From NCBI GenBank assembly GCA_963726295.1, contig CAVSBW010000008.1:124001-188000 (forward strand): a stretch of 64,000 nt of DNA, given 5' to 3'. Both the position numbers and the translations under genes were made by a program. The DNA is from DASSQJ01 sp963726295 (GTDB lineage: Bacteria > Actinomycetota > Actinomycetes > Actinomycetales > Dermatophilaceae). A model generated the notes under the pieces. The model had not been told where the DNA came from, did no database searches, and saw only the letters and a list, made by a program, of their open reading frames with translations. Positions 45,825 to 54,667 of this stretch are shown here, piece after piece (position 1 is the first letter of the stretch; every line of letters begins with the position of its first letter).

Positions 45825-46760
45825 ATGAGCACCGTGACCGGCCGTGAGCCCACCCACCACACCGTCGCCGTCCCGGGGGCCACGCTGGCCTACACCGTGC
45901 GGGGCGACCTCGCCGACAGCACGGCCGACCAGCCGCCGCTGCTCCTCTTCGGCTCGCCGATGGACGGCACCGGCTTCACCACCCTCAGCGGCCACTTCCC
46001 CGACCGCGTCGTCGTCACCTACGACCCCCGCAACACCGGCCGCAGCGAGGTCGCCGACACCGGCGCGCCGGTGACCGTGGAGCAGCACGCGGCCGACCTG
46101 CACGCCCTCGTCGAGCACCTCGGCGTCGGACCGGTCGACATGTTCGGAACCTCCGGTGGCGCCACCAACGCCCTCGTCGACGTCGCCGCCCATCCCGAGG
46201 ACGTCCGGGTGCTCGTCGCCCACGAGCCACCGCTCGGGGCCCTCCTCCCGGACCGTGAGGGCATCGTCGCGGCGACCGCCGACATCGTCGCCACGTACGA
46301 CGCGTCCGGCGAGGGGCCGGCCATGGCCAAGTTCATCTCCCTCGTCATGCACCTGGGGCCGGTGGACGACGCGTACCTCTCCCGTCCCGCCCCCGACCCG
46401 GCCGTGTTCGGCCTCCCCGCGAAGGACGACGGTGGGCGTGGCAACCCCCTCATCGGCAACCTGCGCGGTGGCGGTGTCGAGCACCCGCTGGACCTCGAGG
46501 CGCTCCGGGCAGCGGCCTCGCGCCTGGTCATCGCCGTCGGCGCGGAGTCCGGCGGGCCCACCGACGGCGGCCTGGCGGCCCGCGGCGGGTACGCGGTGGC
46601 CGCCGGACTCGGCATCGAGCCGGTCGTGATGCCCGGTGGCCACGACGGCTTCCTCGGCGGCGAGTACGGGCAGACCGGGAGGCCGGACGAGTTCGGGGTG
46701 GCGCTGCGGCGCGTCCTCGCCGAGGCCACCGAGCGGGTCGCGTCCGCCCTGGGCCGATGA
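45825..46760 (+). CDS. Alpha/beta hydrolase
   Basis: A 311-residue cytosolic alpha/beta hydrolase. The nucleophile is Ser110 in MFGTSGGATNALVD; the oxyanion region is LLLFGSPMDGTGF; the catalytic His is in MPGGHDGFLGG. Several relatives are annotated as hydrolases of unknown substrate. There is no Shine-Dalgarno; CAGTCT lies 8 nt before the ATG, suggesting a leaderless mRNA. Divergent from the DUF885 gene. Confidence 0.87.
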   Translation: MSTVTGREPTHHTVAVPGATLAYTVRGDLADSTADQPPLLLFGSPMDGTGFTTLSGHFPDRVVVTYDPRNTGRSEVADTGAPVTVEQHAADLHALVEHLGVGPVDMFGTSGGATNALVDVAAHPEDVRVLVAHEPPLGALLPDREGIVAATADIVATYDASGEGPAMAKFISLVMHLGPVDDAYLSRPAPDPAVFGLPAKDDGGRGNPLIGNLRGGGVEHPLDLEALRAAASRLVIAVGAESGGPTDGGLAARGGYAVAAGLGIEPVVMPGGHDGFLGGEYGQTGRPDEFGVALRRVLAEATERVASALGR

Positions 46761-46857
46761 GCGCAGGTCTTGCCGGTGTCGGTGGACGTCACGACACTGG
46801 TGACGACACCGCCCGCCGACCACCGCGGGCGGCGCGCGGCCGAGGAAGGGGTCCGTC

Positions 46858-48018
46858 ATGACCGCTGCGATCCACCTGCTCGTGGGGACGACGAAGGGGG
46901 CGTTCGTCATCGACGGAGACACCGAGCGCCGGCGCTGGACGGTTCGAGGGCCGTACTGCGACGGGTGGCCCATCAACCACGTGGTCGGCGACCCCTTGAC
47001 CGGCACGATGTGGGCGGGCGGGGGCGGCGACTGGTCAGGCGCCGGTGTCTGGCGCTCCACCGACGGCGGCCACACCTGGTCGCTCACGAAGCTCACCTCC
47101 GGCGAGATGGACGCGTGGGCAGCCAACGACCCCGGGTTCGCCGAGATGATCGGCTGGACCGAGGAGCCCGCCCCGTTCGGCGACCGCTTCAGCCAGGTGT
47201 GGTCGCTGGGCCGGGCCGGCGACCGCCTCTACGCCGGGACCAAGCCGGCGACGCTGCTCGTCAGCGACGACGGCGGCGAGACGTGGGAGGAGGTCAAGGG
47301 CCTCTCCGACCACCCCTCACGGGAGGAGTGGGTCCCCGGCGGCGCCGGGCTCGTGCTGCACACGATCGTCGCCGACCCGGAGGACCCCCAGCGGGTGTGG
47401 ATCGGCATCTCGACCGCCGGGGTGTTCGTCACGACCGACGGCGGGGAGTCGTGGGAGCGACGCAACGACCTGGCCGACCCGTCCCTCGGCGACCGGCCGG
47501 GGCACCCGGCAGGGCCGTCGGACGGACACGTCGGCTTCTGCGTCCACCACCTCGAGCACGCCGGGGGAGACGTGCTGTACCAGCAGAACCATGCCGGGGT
47601 GTGGCGCTCCGAGGACGGCGGGCAGACGTGGGACGACGTCACCGAGGGTCTGCCCTCGGCGTTCGGCTTCCCCATCTGGGCGCACCCGCACGACGACCAG
47701 ACCATCTGGACGCTTCCGCTCAACGGCGACATGGCCGGCCGGTTCCCGCCGGATGCCGCCGCCGCCGTGTGGCGCTCGCGCGATGGTGGCCGGACGTGGG
47801 AGGCGCAGCGCGCCGGGCTGCCGCAGGAGTCGTGCTTCTTCACGGTGCTGCGGCAGGCGATGAGCGGCGACCAGCAGGAGCCCGCCGGCGTGTACTTCGG
47901 GACCAACTCGGGGTCGGTGTTCGCCAGCCGCGATGAGGGCGAGACGTGGGCCGAGGTGGCGCGGCACCTGCCGACCGTGCTGTCCGTCGACGTGCTGGAG
48001 CCCGAGCAGGTCGGCTGA
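46858..48018 (+). CDS. Asp-box (BNR) repeat beta-propeller protein
   Basis: A 386-residue propeller with six Asp-box repeats of the form S/T-x-D-x-G-x-T/S-W: RSTDGGHTW, VSDDGGETW, TTDGGESW, RSEDGGQTW, RSRDGGRTW and ASRDEGETW. Such repeats occur in sialidases and YCF48/Vps10-like propellers. No signal peptide and no sialidase catalytic Arg triad or Tyr/Glu pair is evident, so it is probably a non-sialidase intracellular propeller, often annotated as exo-alpha-sialidase by repeat similarity. Function unknown. Confidence 0.82.
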   Translation: MTAAIHLLVGTTKGAFVIDGDTERRRWTVRGPYCDGWPINHVVGDPLTGTMWAGGGGDWSGAGVWRSTDGGHTWSLTKLTSGEMDAWAANDPGFAEMIGWTEEPAPFGDRFSQVWSLGRAGDRLYAGTKPATLLVSDDGGETWEEVKGLSDHPSREEWVPGGAGLVLHTIVADPEDPQRVWIGISTAGVFVTTDGGESWERRNDLADPSLGDRPGHPAGPSDGHVGFCVHHLEHAGGDVLYQQNHAGVWRSEDGGQTWDDVTEGLPSAFGFPIWAHPHDDQTIWTLPLNGDMAGRFPPDAAAAVWRSRDGGRTWEAQRAGLPQESCFFTVLRQAMSGDQQEPAGVYFGTNSGSVFASRDEGETWAEVARHLPTVLSVDVLEPEQVG

Positions 48019-48073
48019 GTCCGGCCGGCGGCTCGACGGGCGAGCCCGGGCGGCGGCTTGACGGTGGAGCTCC

Positions 48074-48090
48074 GCCGGCACTTTGCCGGC
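48074..48090. terminator. Weak hairpin after the Asp-box gene
   Basis: GCCGGC-ACTTT-GCCGGC forms a 6-bp all-GC stem 56 nt after the stop of the propeller gene. It could terminate that gene before the next starts at 48144. Short stem, no T tract. Confidence 0.35.
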
Positions 48091-48143
48091 TGGCCCCGGA
48101 AGGCACCTCGACGGGCGCCCACCGCGCGGGCAGACTGGCGGCC

Positions 48144-48797
48144 GTGACCGACCACGGCATCCCCGCAGACGCCGTCGCGTTCTTCGACGAGCTCGGCCGC
48201 GACAACACCAAGGACTGGTGGCAGGCCAACAAGTCCCGCTGGCAGGCCTCGGTTCGTGAGCCCATGGAGGCGCTGCTCGATGCGCTCGAGGACGAGTTCG
48301 GGCCTGCTCACCTCTTCCGTCCGTACCGTGACGTCCGGTTCAGCGCCGACAAGACGCCGTACAAGAACCACCAGGGCGCCCTCGTCGGACCCGTGGCCGG
48401 GGTGGGGTGGTACGTACAGGTGAACGCCGACGGGATCATCACCGGCGGTGGCTACTACCCCACCGGCCGTGACCAGCTCGCGCGGCTGCGCGCGGCCGTC
48501 GACGCACCGGCATCCGGCACCGATCTCCAGCGCATCGTCGACTCGCTCGTGGCGGCCGGGTTCGAGCCGCACGGGGCCCAGGTGGCCACCCGTCCCCGTG
48601 GCGTGCCCAAGGACCATCCTCGGCTCGAGCTCATGCGGTACACGAGCCTGGTCGTCACCCGCGAGCACGGCGAGCCGGCGTGGATGAGCACCCCCGAGGT
48701 CGTCGACCGCGTGGCAGCGGACTGGCGAACCATCCGACCGTTCGTCGAGTGGCTCACCGAGCACGTCGGGGCCGGCGAGGAGCCGGGCAGGCGCTGA
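48144..48797 (+). CDS. DUF2461 family protein
   Basis: A 217-residue protein of the DUF2461 family (FFDELGRDNTKDWWQANKSRWQ near the start, then LFRPYRDVRFSADKTPYKNHQGALVG in the middle). The family is widespread and of unknown role. No membrane segment or signal is present. The GTG start lacks a Shine-Dalgarno; CAGACT at 48131-48136 lies 7 nt upstream, fitting a leaderless start. It is followed by two copies of a 39-bp hairpin repeat. Confidence 0.87.
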   Translation: MTDHGIPADAVAFFDELGRDNTKDWWQANKSRWQASVREPMEALLDALEDEFGPAHLFRPYRDVRFSADKTPYKNHQGALVGPVAGVGWYVQVNADGIITGGGYYPTGRDQLARLRAAVDAPASGTDLQRIVDSLVAAGFEPHGAQVATRPRGVPKDHPRLELMRYTSLVVTREHGEPAWMSTPEVVDRVAADWRTIRPFVEWLTEHVGAGEEPGRR

Positions 48798-48854
48798 GCG
48801 TCGAAGTGCTCCCTGGCACCCGGGAGGGGCTGCCCGGAGACGTCACTCACGACC

Positions 48855-48893
48855 CTCATGGTTGCTCTCCCAGAGGAAGCAACCATGAGCCCG
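48855..48893. repeat. 39-bp hairpin repeat, copy 1
   Basis: Arms CTCATGGTTGCT (48855-48866) and AGCAACCATGAG (48878-48889) are a perfect 12-bp inverted repeat with an 11-nt loop that can pair further inside (TCC/GGA). A second copy, 33 of 39 identical, starts 91 bp later. It may end transcription of the DUF2461 gene. Confidence 0.75.
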
Positions 48894-49904
48894 CAAACCC
48901 CACCGGCGCCACGGGCCAGACCCCCATGGACCTCACCCCAGGCCCCTCCGGTTTGCTCCCCCACAGGAAGCAACGATGAGCCCGGGGCCCCCACCTGGTG
49001 CCGGCGGACACGGACCGTCTCCTTGCCGGGCCCTCCACCAAGGTCGTCCGGCGCCACCCGGGGCCGGCGGCAGAGCCGTCCCGACCGGGCCGAGCGGGGG
49101 CGACCCGCCGCGATCCTCCCGTCCGGTGGGCTACCCGGAGGAGCCCGGCGCGCTCCCCCTCGCCGCAGTGCAGCACCCGTTGCGGGAACGGGATCTCGAT
49201 ACCCGCGCGGTCGGAGCCGGCCTTGATCGCCACGGCGGCCTCGCTGCGCACCCGGCAGAGGGTGGCGACGTCCGACCGGTGCCAGGACATCGCGTCGAGG
49301 TTGACCACGCTGTCCCCGAACTCGCGCACCCAGGCCACCGGGCCCGGCTCCGCCTCGACCCCGTCGACGCCGCCGAGCGCCTCGAGGAGGACGCGGCGGG
49401 CCAGGGGCAGGTCGTTGTCGCAACGCACGCCCACCTCCAGGGTGGTGCGCCGCAACGGGGTCCGCGTGTGGTTGACGATGGCGCTGCCGAGCACGTCCCG
49501 CGCCAGCAGCACGACGTCGAGCCCGTCGAAGGTGGTGAGACGCACGGCGCGCAGGTCGACGTCGCGCACCGTCCCGTGGAACTCCATCGTCGTCACCTGG
49601 TCCCCGACGCGGAACGGCCGCCGGACCTGGATGATGATCCCGGCGATGAAGTTCTGGATCATGTCCTGGGCCGCGAACGCGATCGCGATGCCGGAGATCC
49701 CGAGGGCCCGATGAGCGGGTCGACGTCGACTTCCGCCACGCCGAGGGCCCAGACGATGCCGGCGACGACCACGACGATGCTGGCCATCCGCCCCAGCTGC
49801 CGGTCGAGGACCCGTTCGGGGCGGCCACGGTCGATGAGCCGGGTCAGCCCCCGACGGGTGAGGAAGGCGACGACCCCGGTGGCCATCGCGATACCGGCCG
49901 CCAC
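48856..49904 (-). pseudogene. MscS mechanosensitive channel with a single-base frameshift
   Basis: The N-terminal frame (49904 down) gives a membrane segment and VLDRQLGRMASIVVVVAGIVWALGVAEVDVDPLIG. The rest, LGISGIAIAFAAQDMIQNFIAGIIIQ (pore helix) and the beta-domain GTVRDVDLRAVRLTTFDGLDVVLL, lies in another frame. One missing G in a run at about 49704-49710 explains the break; restoring it would give about 349 residues. The restored frame runs through the hairpin repeats at its end, so the normal stop may also be lost. Either a real pseudogene or a homopolymer sequencing error. Confidence 0.75.
48946..48984. repeat. 39-bp hairpin repeat, copy 2
   Basis: Aligns without gaps to copy 1 with six differences. 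Three changes fall in the left arm and one in the right, so its stem is weaker (TTTGCT against AGCAAC). The shared AGGAAGCAAC and ATGAGCCCG are the best conserved parts. Confidence 0.7.
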
Positions 49905-50029
49905 CCACCACGTGCGCGAGACAACGGGCAGCTCGGTGTCGCTGACGAGGGGAAGGGGAATCCCCCGAGGCCGACGGGGTCGCCCCGCGGGCCGGGCCGC
50001 CCCGGCGGCATGCGCGACAATCGACGACG

Positions 50030-52807
50030 ATGACGCTCACCGACCGCCTGACCGGCGACCCCACCGCCGGCGCGGACGAGGCCCTCGACGTGTTCGTCGA
50101 CTGGGCCGGCGAGCGGGGCTTCACGCTCTACCCCGCGCAGGAGGAGGCCGCCCTCGCGCTGGCTGCCGGCGCCAACGTCGTCCTCGCCACCCCCACCGGC
50201 TCCGGCAAGAGCCTCGTCGCCGTGGCCGCCCACGCCCAGGCCCTCGCCGCCGGACGCCGCAGCTGGTACACCGCCCCCATCAAGGCACTGGTCAGCGAGA
50301 AGTTCTTCGCCCTCGTCGAGACCTTCGGTGCCGAGCAGGTCGGGATGCTCACGGGCGACGCGGCGGTCAACCCCGGCGCCCCCGTCATCTGCGCCACCGC
50401 CGAGGTCCTGGCGAACCACGCACTGCGAGAGCGGGATGCCGCCGACGTGGGCCTGGTCGTCATGGACGAGTTCCACTTCTACGCCGAGCACGACCGCGGC
50501 TGGGCGTGGCAGGTGCCGCTGCTGCTCCTGCCCGACACCCAGTTCCTCCTCATGTCGGCCACCCTCGGCGACACCCGCGCCCTCGAGGCGGACCTCGCCC
50601 GGCGCACCGGACGCGACACCGTGGCGGTCACCGGGGTGGAGCGGCCGGTTCCGCTCGAGTTCGACTGGGTGCTCACCCCCGTGCACGACACCCTCGAGCT
50701 GCTGCTGCGCGACGACCGCGCCCCGGTCTACGTCGTCTCGTTCACCCAGTCCGGGGCGGTGGAGCAGGCCCAGGCGCTCGCGAGCGTCGACGTCGTCTCG
50801 AGCGCCCGGAAGGCCGAGCTCAAGGAGGCCGTAGGCCACTTCCGGTTCGGCAAGGGCTTCGGCCAGACGTTGCGCCGGCTCGTGCTCCACGGCATCGGGG
50901 TCCACCACGCCGGGATGCTGCCCAAGTACCGCCGGCTCGTGGAGACACTCGCCCAGGCGGGCCTGCTCGCTGTCATCTGCGGCACGGACACGCTCGGTGT
51001 CGGCATCAACGTGCCGATCCGCACGGTCCTCTTCACCAGCCTGACCAAGTACGACGGCAGGCGGCAGCGGGTGCTCCGGGCCCGAGAGTTCCACCAGGTC
51101 GCCGGCCGGGCGGGGCGTGCGGGCTTCGACACGATGGGCTACGTCGTGGTCCAGGCGCCCGAGCACGTCGTCGAGAACGCCAAGGCGGTCGCGAAGGCCG
51201 GCGACGACCCCAAGAAGCGCCGGAAGATCGTCCGGAAGAGGCCGCCGGACGGCACCCTGTCGTACTCGGAGGCGACGTACGAGCGGCTCGTGAGCGCAGA
51301 CCCGGAGCCGCTGCAGTCGCGGATGCGGGTGACCCACGCGATGGTGCTGAACGTCCTCGACCAGTGGGAGGGCCAGCAGGAGGCGCTGCACACCCTGCTC
51401 CTCGACAACCACGAGGAGCCCGAGCACCGGGAGCGGCTCGTCGAGCGCGCCGTGCAGGTCCTGGGCTCGCTGCTGCGGGCCGGGGTGGTCGAGCCTGACG
51501 ACGGGTCCACCGCCCCGGACTGGGTGCCGCCCGACGACCCCGGCCCGGGGTCGGGCGCCGGCGTGGACGAGCAGCCGCCCGCGCCGGAGGACGACGAGGC
51601 CGGGGAGCCGGCGCCCGCCGGGCCGATGGGGGCGCTCGGCGCCGCCCTGGCCGAGGCCGGCCTCGCCCGCCCCGAGCCCTCCGCCGCCACCGGCTCGACG
51701 ACACCTGCGTCCGAGGAGCCCGCCCCCGAGCCCCCGCGGGAGCCCAGCGCACTCGAGCGCTTCGTCCGCGGCGACGGACACCGCTACCCCGAGGGGCCGT
51801 TCCAGGTGGCCATGGACCTGCACGAGGGGTTCGCCCTCAACCAGGCGCTGTCCGCCTTCGCCCTCGCCGCCCTCGAGCTGCTCGACCCCGAGGACCCCGG
51901 CTACGCCCTCGACGTCGTCAGCATCATCGAGGCCACCCTCGAGGACCCCCGACCGGTGCTCATGGCGCAGCAGTTCGAGGCCCGCGGCGAGGCGGTGGCC
52001 GCGATGAAGGCCGACGGCCTCGAGTACGAGGAACGGATGGAGGCTCTCGACGACGTCACCTGGCCCCGGCCGCTCGCCGACCTCCTCGAGCAGTCGCTGC
52101 GCACCTACCGGCAGACCCATCCCTGGGTCGACCCGAGCGACCTCCGCCCGAAGTCCGTGGTGCGCGAGCTGTTCGAGCGCGCGATGACGTTCGGAGAGTT
52201 CGTCGCCCACCACAAGCTGGCGCGGGCCGAGGGCGTCGTCCTGCGCTACCTCACCGACGCATACCGGGCGCTGCGCTCCACCGTGCCGCACTCGGCCCGC
52301 ACCGAGGAGCTCGACGACATCGTCGAGTGGCTGGGCGAGCTGGTCCGCCACACCGACTCGAGCCTGCTCGACGAGTGGGAGACCCTGGCGAACCCGGACG
52401 ACGAGGGCCTCACCGAGGTGCGCCCTTCGAGCGAGGGCCGGACCCTCACCGCGAACCCTCGCGCCCTGCGGGTCATGGTGCGGCAGAGCATGTTCCGCCG
52501 GGTCGAGCTGCTCTCCCTCGCGCGCTACGAGGCGCTCGCCGCCCTGGACGGCGGCCTCACCGCCGACGCCTGGCAGGACGCCCACGCCGAGTACCTCACC
52601 GAGTACGCCGACCTCGGGACCGGCCCGGCCGCCCGAGGCCCGGCGCTGTTCCGTGTCACCGAGGGTCCCGATCGGTGGGTGGCGGAGCAGCTCCTCGACG
52701 ACCCGGAGGGGGACCACGACTGGCGCATCACCGCCGAGCTGGACCTCGCCGCCACGGACGAGGAGGGCGAGCCGGTGCTCGTCGTCACCGGCTTCGGGCC
52801 GACCTGA
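50030..52807 (+). CDS. DEAD/DEAH-box helicase with DUF3516 domain
   Basis: A 925-residue Ski2-like helicase. Walker A is ATPTGSGKS (residues 53-61), motif II is DEFH (146-149) in VVMDEFHFY, motif III LMSATLGD and motif VI HQVAGRAGRAG. The C-terminal third is DUF3516 (LERFVRGDGHRYPEGPFQVAMDLHEGF onward). An acidic, Pro/Glu/Ala-rich linker lies at about residues 490-580. Actinobacterial DUF3516 helicases are probably involved in RNA metabolism, but roles are poorly defined. It is divergent from the broken MscS gene. Confidence 0.9.
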   Translation: MTLTDRLTGDPTAGADEALDVFVDWAGERGFTLYPAQEEAALALAAGANVVLATPTGSGKSLVAVAAHAQALAAGRRSWYTAPIKALVSEKFFALVETFGAEQVGMLTGDAAVNPGAPVICATAEVLANHALRERDAADVGLVVMDEFHFYAEHDRGWAWQVPLLLLPDTQFLLMSATLGDTRALEADLARRTGRDTVAVTGVERPVPLEFDWVLTPVHDTLELLLRDDRAPVYVVSFTQSGAVEQAQALASVDVVSSARKAELKEAVGHFRFGKGFGQTLRRLVLHGIGVHHAGMLPKYRRLVETLAQAGLLAVICGTDTLGVGINVPIRTVLFTSLTKYDGRRQRVLRAREFHQVAGRAGRAGFDTMGYVVVQAPEHVVENAKAVAKAGDDPKKRRKIVRKRPPDGTLSYSEATYERLVSADPEPLQSRMRVTHAMVLNVLDQWEGQQEALHTLLLDNHEEPEHRERLVERAVQVLGSLLRAGVVEPDDGSTAPDWVPPDDPGPGSGAGVDEQPPAPEDDEAGEPAPAGPMGALGAALAEAGLARPEPSAATGSTTPASEEPAPEPPREPSALERFVRGDGHRYPEGPFQVAMDLHEGFALNQALSAFALAALELLDPEDPGYALDVVSIIEATLEDPRPVLMAQQFEARGEAVAAMKADGLEYEERMEALDDVTWPRPLADLLEQSLRTYRQTHPWVDPSDLRPKSVVRELFERAMTFGEFVAHHKLARAEGVVLRYLTDAYRALRSTVPHSARTEELDDIVEWLGELVRHTDSSLLDEWETLANPDDEGLTEVRPSSEGRTLTANPRALRVMVRQSMFRRVELLSLARYEALAALDGGLTADAWQDAHAEYLTEYADLGTGPAARGPALFRVTEGPDRWVAEQLLDDPEGDHDWRITAELDLAATDEEGEPVLVVTGFGPT

Positions 52808-52836
52808 CGCGGTCCCGGGCCGGCCGCCCAGGGGGG

Positions 52837-54027
52837 TCAGCGCGGAGCGAGCTGGCCGGCGTCGAGCCGGTGAGCGGTGGTGCGGAGGGTCTGGCGCGCC
52901 ATGAGGCCCGAGGCCCCTGCCACGCGAAGGCCGACCTCCATCATCCGCCGGCCGAGCGGCCCGGGCACCTTCGCGCTGCTCGTCCGGGCACCGGCTCGCA
53001 CGATGCCCTCCACCCGCCGCCGCCGGGCCGCCTCGTACCGGGCGAGGCCGCCGAGGCCGTGCTCCACCAGCGCGCTGACGAGCACGACGGCGTCCTCGAG
53101 GGCCATCCCGGCCCCTTGGCCCGAGCTCGGCGACGGCGCGTGCACGGCGTCCCCGACGAGCACCGTGGCGGGTCCACGCCAGGTGGGGACCCGGGCCAGG
53201 TCGTAGGTGTTGTCGCCGGCCAGCTCGAGCGCGCCGGTCCGGACCAGCTCGGTCATCGGTCCCGCATCGGGCGCGGTGAGATCGGCCAGCAGGTCCAGCC
53301 ACTTCCGTTCCGACGTCGACCGACGCTCCTCGCGCCCGATCTCCGGCCGCGGCACGTTGGCGAACCAGACGACCTCCCCGGTCGCGAGCGGGAAGGCCCC
53401 GGTGAAGCAGCGGTGCCCGAACACGAAGTGCCACGCCTCCCGCGCCAGGGTCGCGGCCACCGGGGTGTCGCGGGTCAGCCCGCCGAAGTTGGTCAGGCCG
53501 AGGTAGCGCGCCGAGGGCGCGGCGGGGTCCAGAAGCGACCGGACCTGCGAGCGGATGCCGTCCGCGCCGACGACGACGTCGCCCGCCAGCACCTCACCGT
53601 CGGCCAGGGTGACCTCGACCCCCTTCGGCCCGTGGTCGGCGACCCCGGTGACGACGGATCCCAGGCGGAGCCCGGCACCGGCAGCCATCGCGGCGTCGGC
53701 CAGCAGGGTCGACAGGGCCGAGCGCTTCATCGTCAGGGCCACCGTCCCGTCCGCGAGCGGTGTGCCGAGCGGCACCTCGCCGAGCAGCCGCCCGGTCGCC
53801 CCGAACATCCGGTTGGTCCGGCCGTGGTGGCCGACGCCCCGAGCCGCCTCGAGCATCCTGAGCGCGTCCAGAGCGTCGAGGCCGTTGGGCGCCACCGTGA
53901 TCCACGACCCCTCGTCGGGGTCGAGCCGATCACGCCGCTCGAGGACGACGGCGTCGAACCCGGCACGACGGGCGGACAGCGCCACCGCAGCCCCGGCCAC
54001 ACCACCGCCGACGACGAGTAGCCTCAT
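52837..54027 (-). CDS. FAD-dependent aromatic-type monooxygenase
   Basis: A 396-residue class A flavin monooxygenase (PHBH fold). The N-terminal dinucleotide motif is LLVVGGGVAGAAVALSARRAGFDAVVLERR; the DG-type motif is DVVVGADGIRSQVRSLL; the second FAD motif is VLVGDAVHAPSPSSGQGAGMALEDAVVL. ATG 54027 has GGAGG at 6 nt. It is divergent from a MarR regulator across only 47 nt and is likely its target. Such pairs often hydroxylate or detoxify phenolic compounds or antibiotics (TetX-like). The substrate is unknown. Confidence 0.9.
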   Translation of the reverse strand: MRLLVVGGGVAGAAVALSARRAGFDAVVLERRDRLDPDEGSWITVAPNGLDALDALRMLEAARGVGHHGRTNRMFGATGRLLGEVPLGTPLADGTVALTMKRSALSTLLADAAMAAGAGLRLGSVVTGVADHGPKGVEVTLADGEVLAGDVVVGADGIRSQVRSLLDPAAPSARYLGLTNFGGLTRDTPVAATLAREAWHFVFGHRCFTGAFPLATGEVVWFANVPRPEIGREERRSTSERKWLDLLADLTAPDAGPMTELVRTGALELAGDNTYDLARVPTWRGPATVLVGDAVHAPSPSSGQGAGMALEDAVVLVSALVEHGLGGLARYEAARRRRVEGIVRAGARTSSAKVPGPLGRRMMEVGLRVAGASGLMARQTLRTTAHRLDAGQLAPR

Positions 54028-54050
54028 GATGAACCTCCGAGAATCAGACA

Positions 54051-54065
54051 TTTCGATATTCGAAA
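54051..54065. promoter_or_regulatory. MarR-type operator
   Basis: TTTCGA-TAT-TCGAAA, a perfect 6-3-6 palindrome, sits in the 47-nt gap between the monooxygenase and marR starts. AT-rich, it stands out in GC-rich DNA. Its place suggests that MarR binding shuts both divergent promoters. Confidence 0.8.
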
Positions 54066-54074
54066 GATAGGTGT

Positions 54075-54539
54075 ATGGAGCCACGACGTCAACTCGTCGC
54101 CGAGCTCGGTGACGCGCTGCAGCGCTACCAGAGGAGCGTCCAGGCGTACGACGACGCCGTGGGGCGGGTGCTGGAGCTCGGGCCGGCCGACCTCCGGTGC
54201 CTGGACTGGCTGGTCGACGGGCCGAAGACGGCGGGCGCGCTGGCGGTGGCCACCGGGTTGCGACCGGCTGCGACGACGGCGCTCATCGACCGGCTCGAGG
54301 ACAAGGGGCTGGTCGAGCGGGTCCGCGACGACGGCGACCGGCGCCGTGTGCTCGTGCGGATGACGGAGGAGGCGGCGCGGCGCACGTACACGCTGTACGC
54401 GCCGCTCGTGGAGGAGGGCCAGGCGCTCTTCGACGACGTCGGCGACACCGAGCTCGTCGGCATGCGTGTGCTGCTCGAGCGGATGCGCGAGATGACCGAC
54501 CGTCACACCGGCCGGCTGCGCGAAGCCCCGCGCGACTGA
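54075..54539 (+). CDS. MarR-family transcriptional regulator
   Basis: A 154-residue MarR/SlyA-type winged-helix regulator. The recognition region is TAGALAVATGLRPAATTALIDRLEDKGLVERVRDDGDRRRVLVRMTEEA, with the wing DGDRRR typical of the family. The N- and C-terminal helices form the dimer interface. The palindrome at 54051-54065 just upstream is its likely operator, so it should repress itself and the divergent monooxygenase until a phenolic ligand binds. No Shine-Dalgarno precedes the ATG; it may be leaderless. Confidence 0.92.
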   Translation: MEPRRQLVAELGDALQRYQRSVQAYDDAVGRVLELGPADLRCLDWLVDGPKTAGALAVATGLRPAATTALIDRLEDKGLVERVRDDGDRRRVLVRMTEEAARRTYTLYAPLVEEGQALFDDVGDTELVGMRVLLERMREMTDRHTGRLREAPRD

Positions 54540-54667
54540 GCCACGCCGGCCGCGAGCGCACGGGCGAGTAGCGCTGTCAGTCGCGGGCGCCCACCGGACG
54601 CGGCAACCTTCGACAAAGCACGGTCCACGATGCCGGGAGCCGGGCGCCCCTCGCCGACACTGGGCGG

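Noticed and set aside
45738..47126. N-terminal extension of the DUF885 protein
   Set aside because: The open frame crosses the divergent hydrolase and is not protein-like; the family domain begins at ATG 45737.
46858..48018. Annotation of the Asp-box protein as a sialidase
   Set aside because: Only the Asp-box repeats support it; the catalytic Arg triad and a signal peptide are not evident.
49844..53434. Minus-strand open frame of 1196 codons
   Set aside because: Antisense to the DUF3516 helicase, which has all helicase motifs; the frame has no domain and a composition typical of antisense reading.
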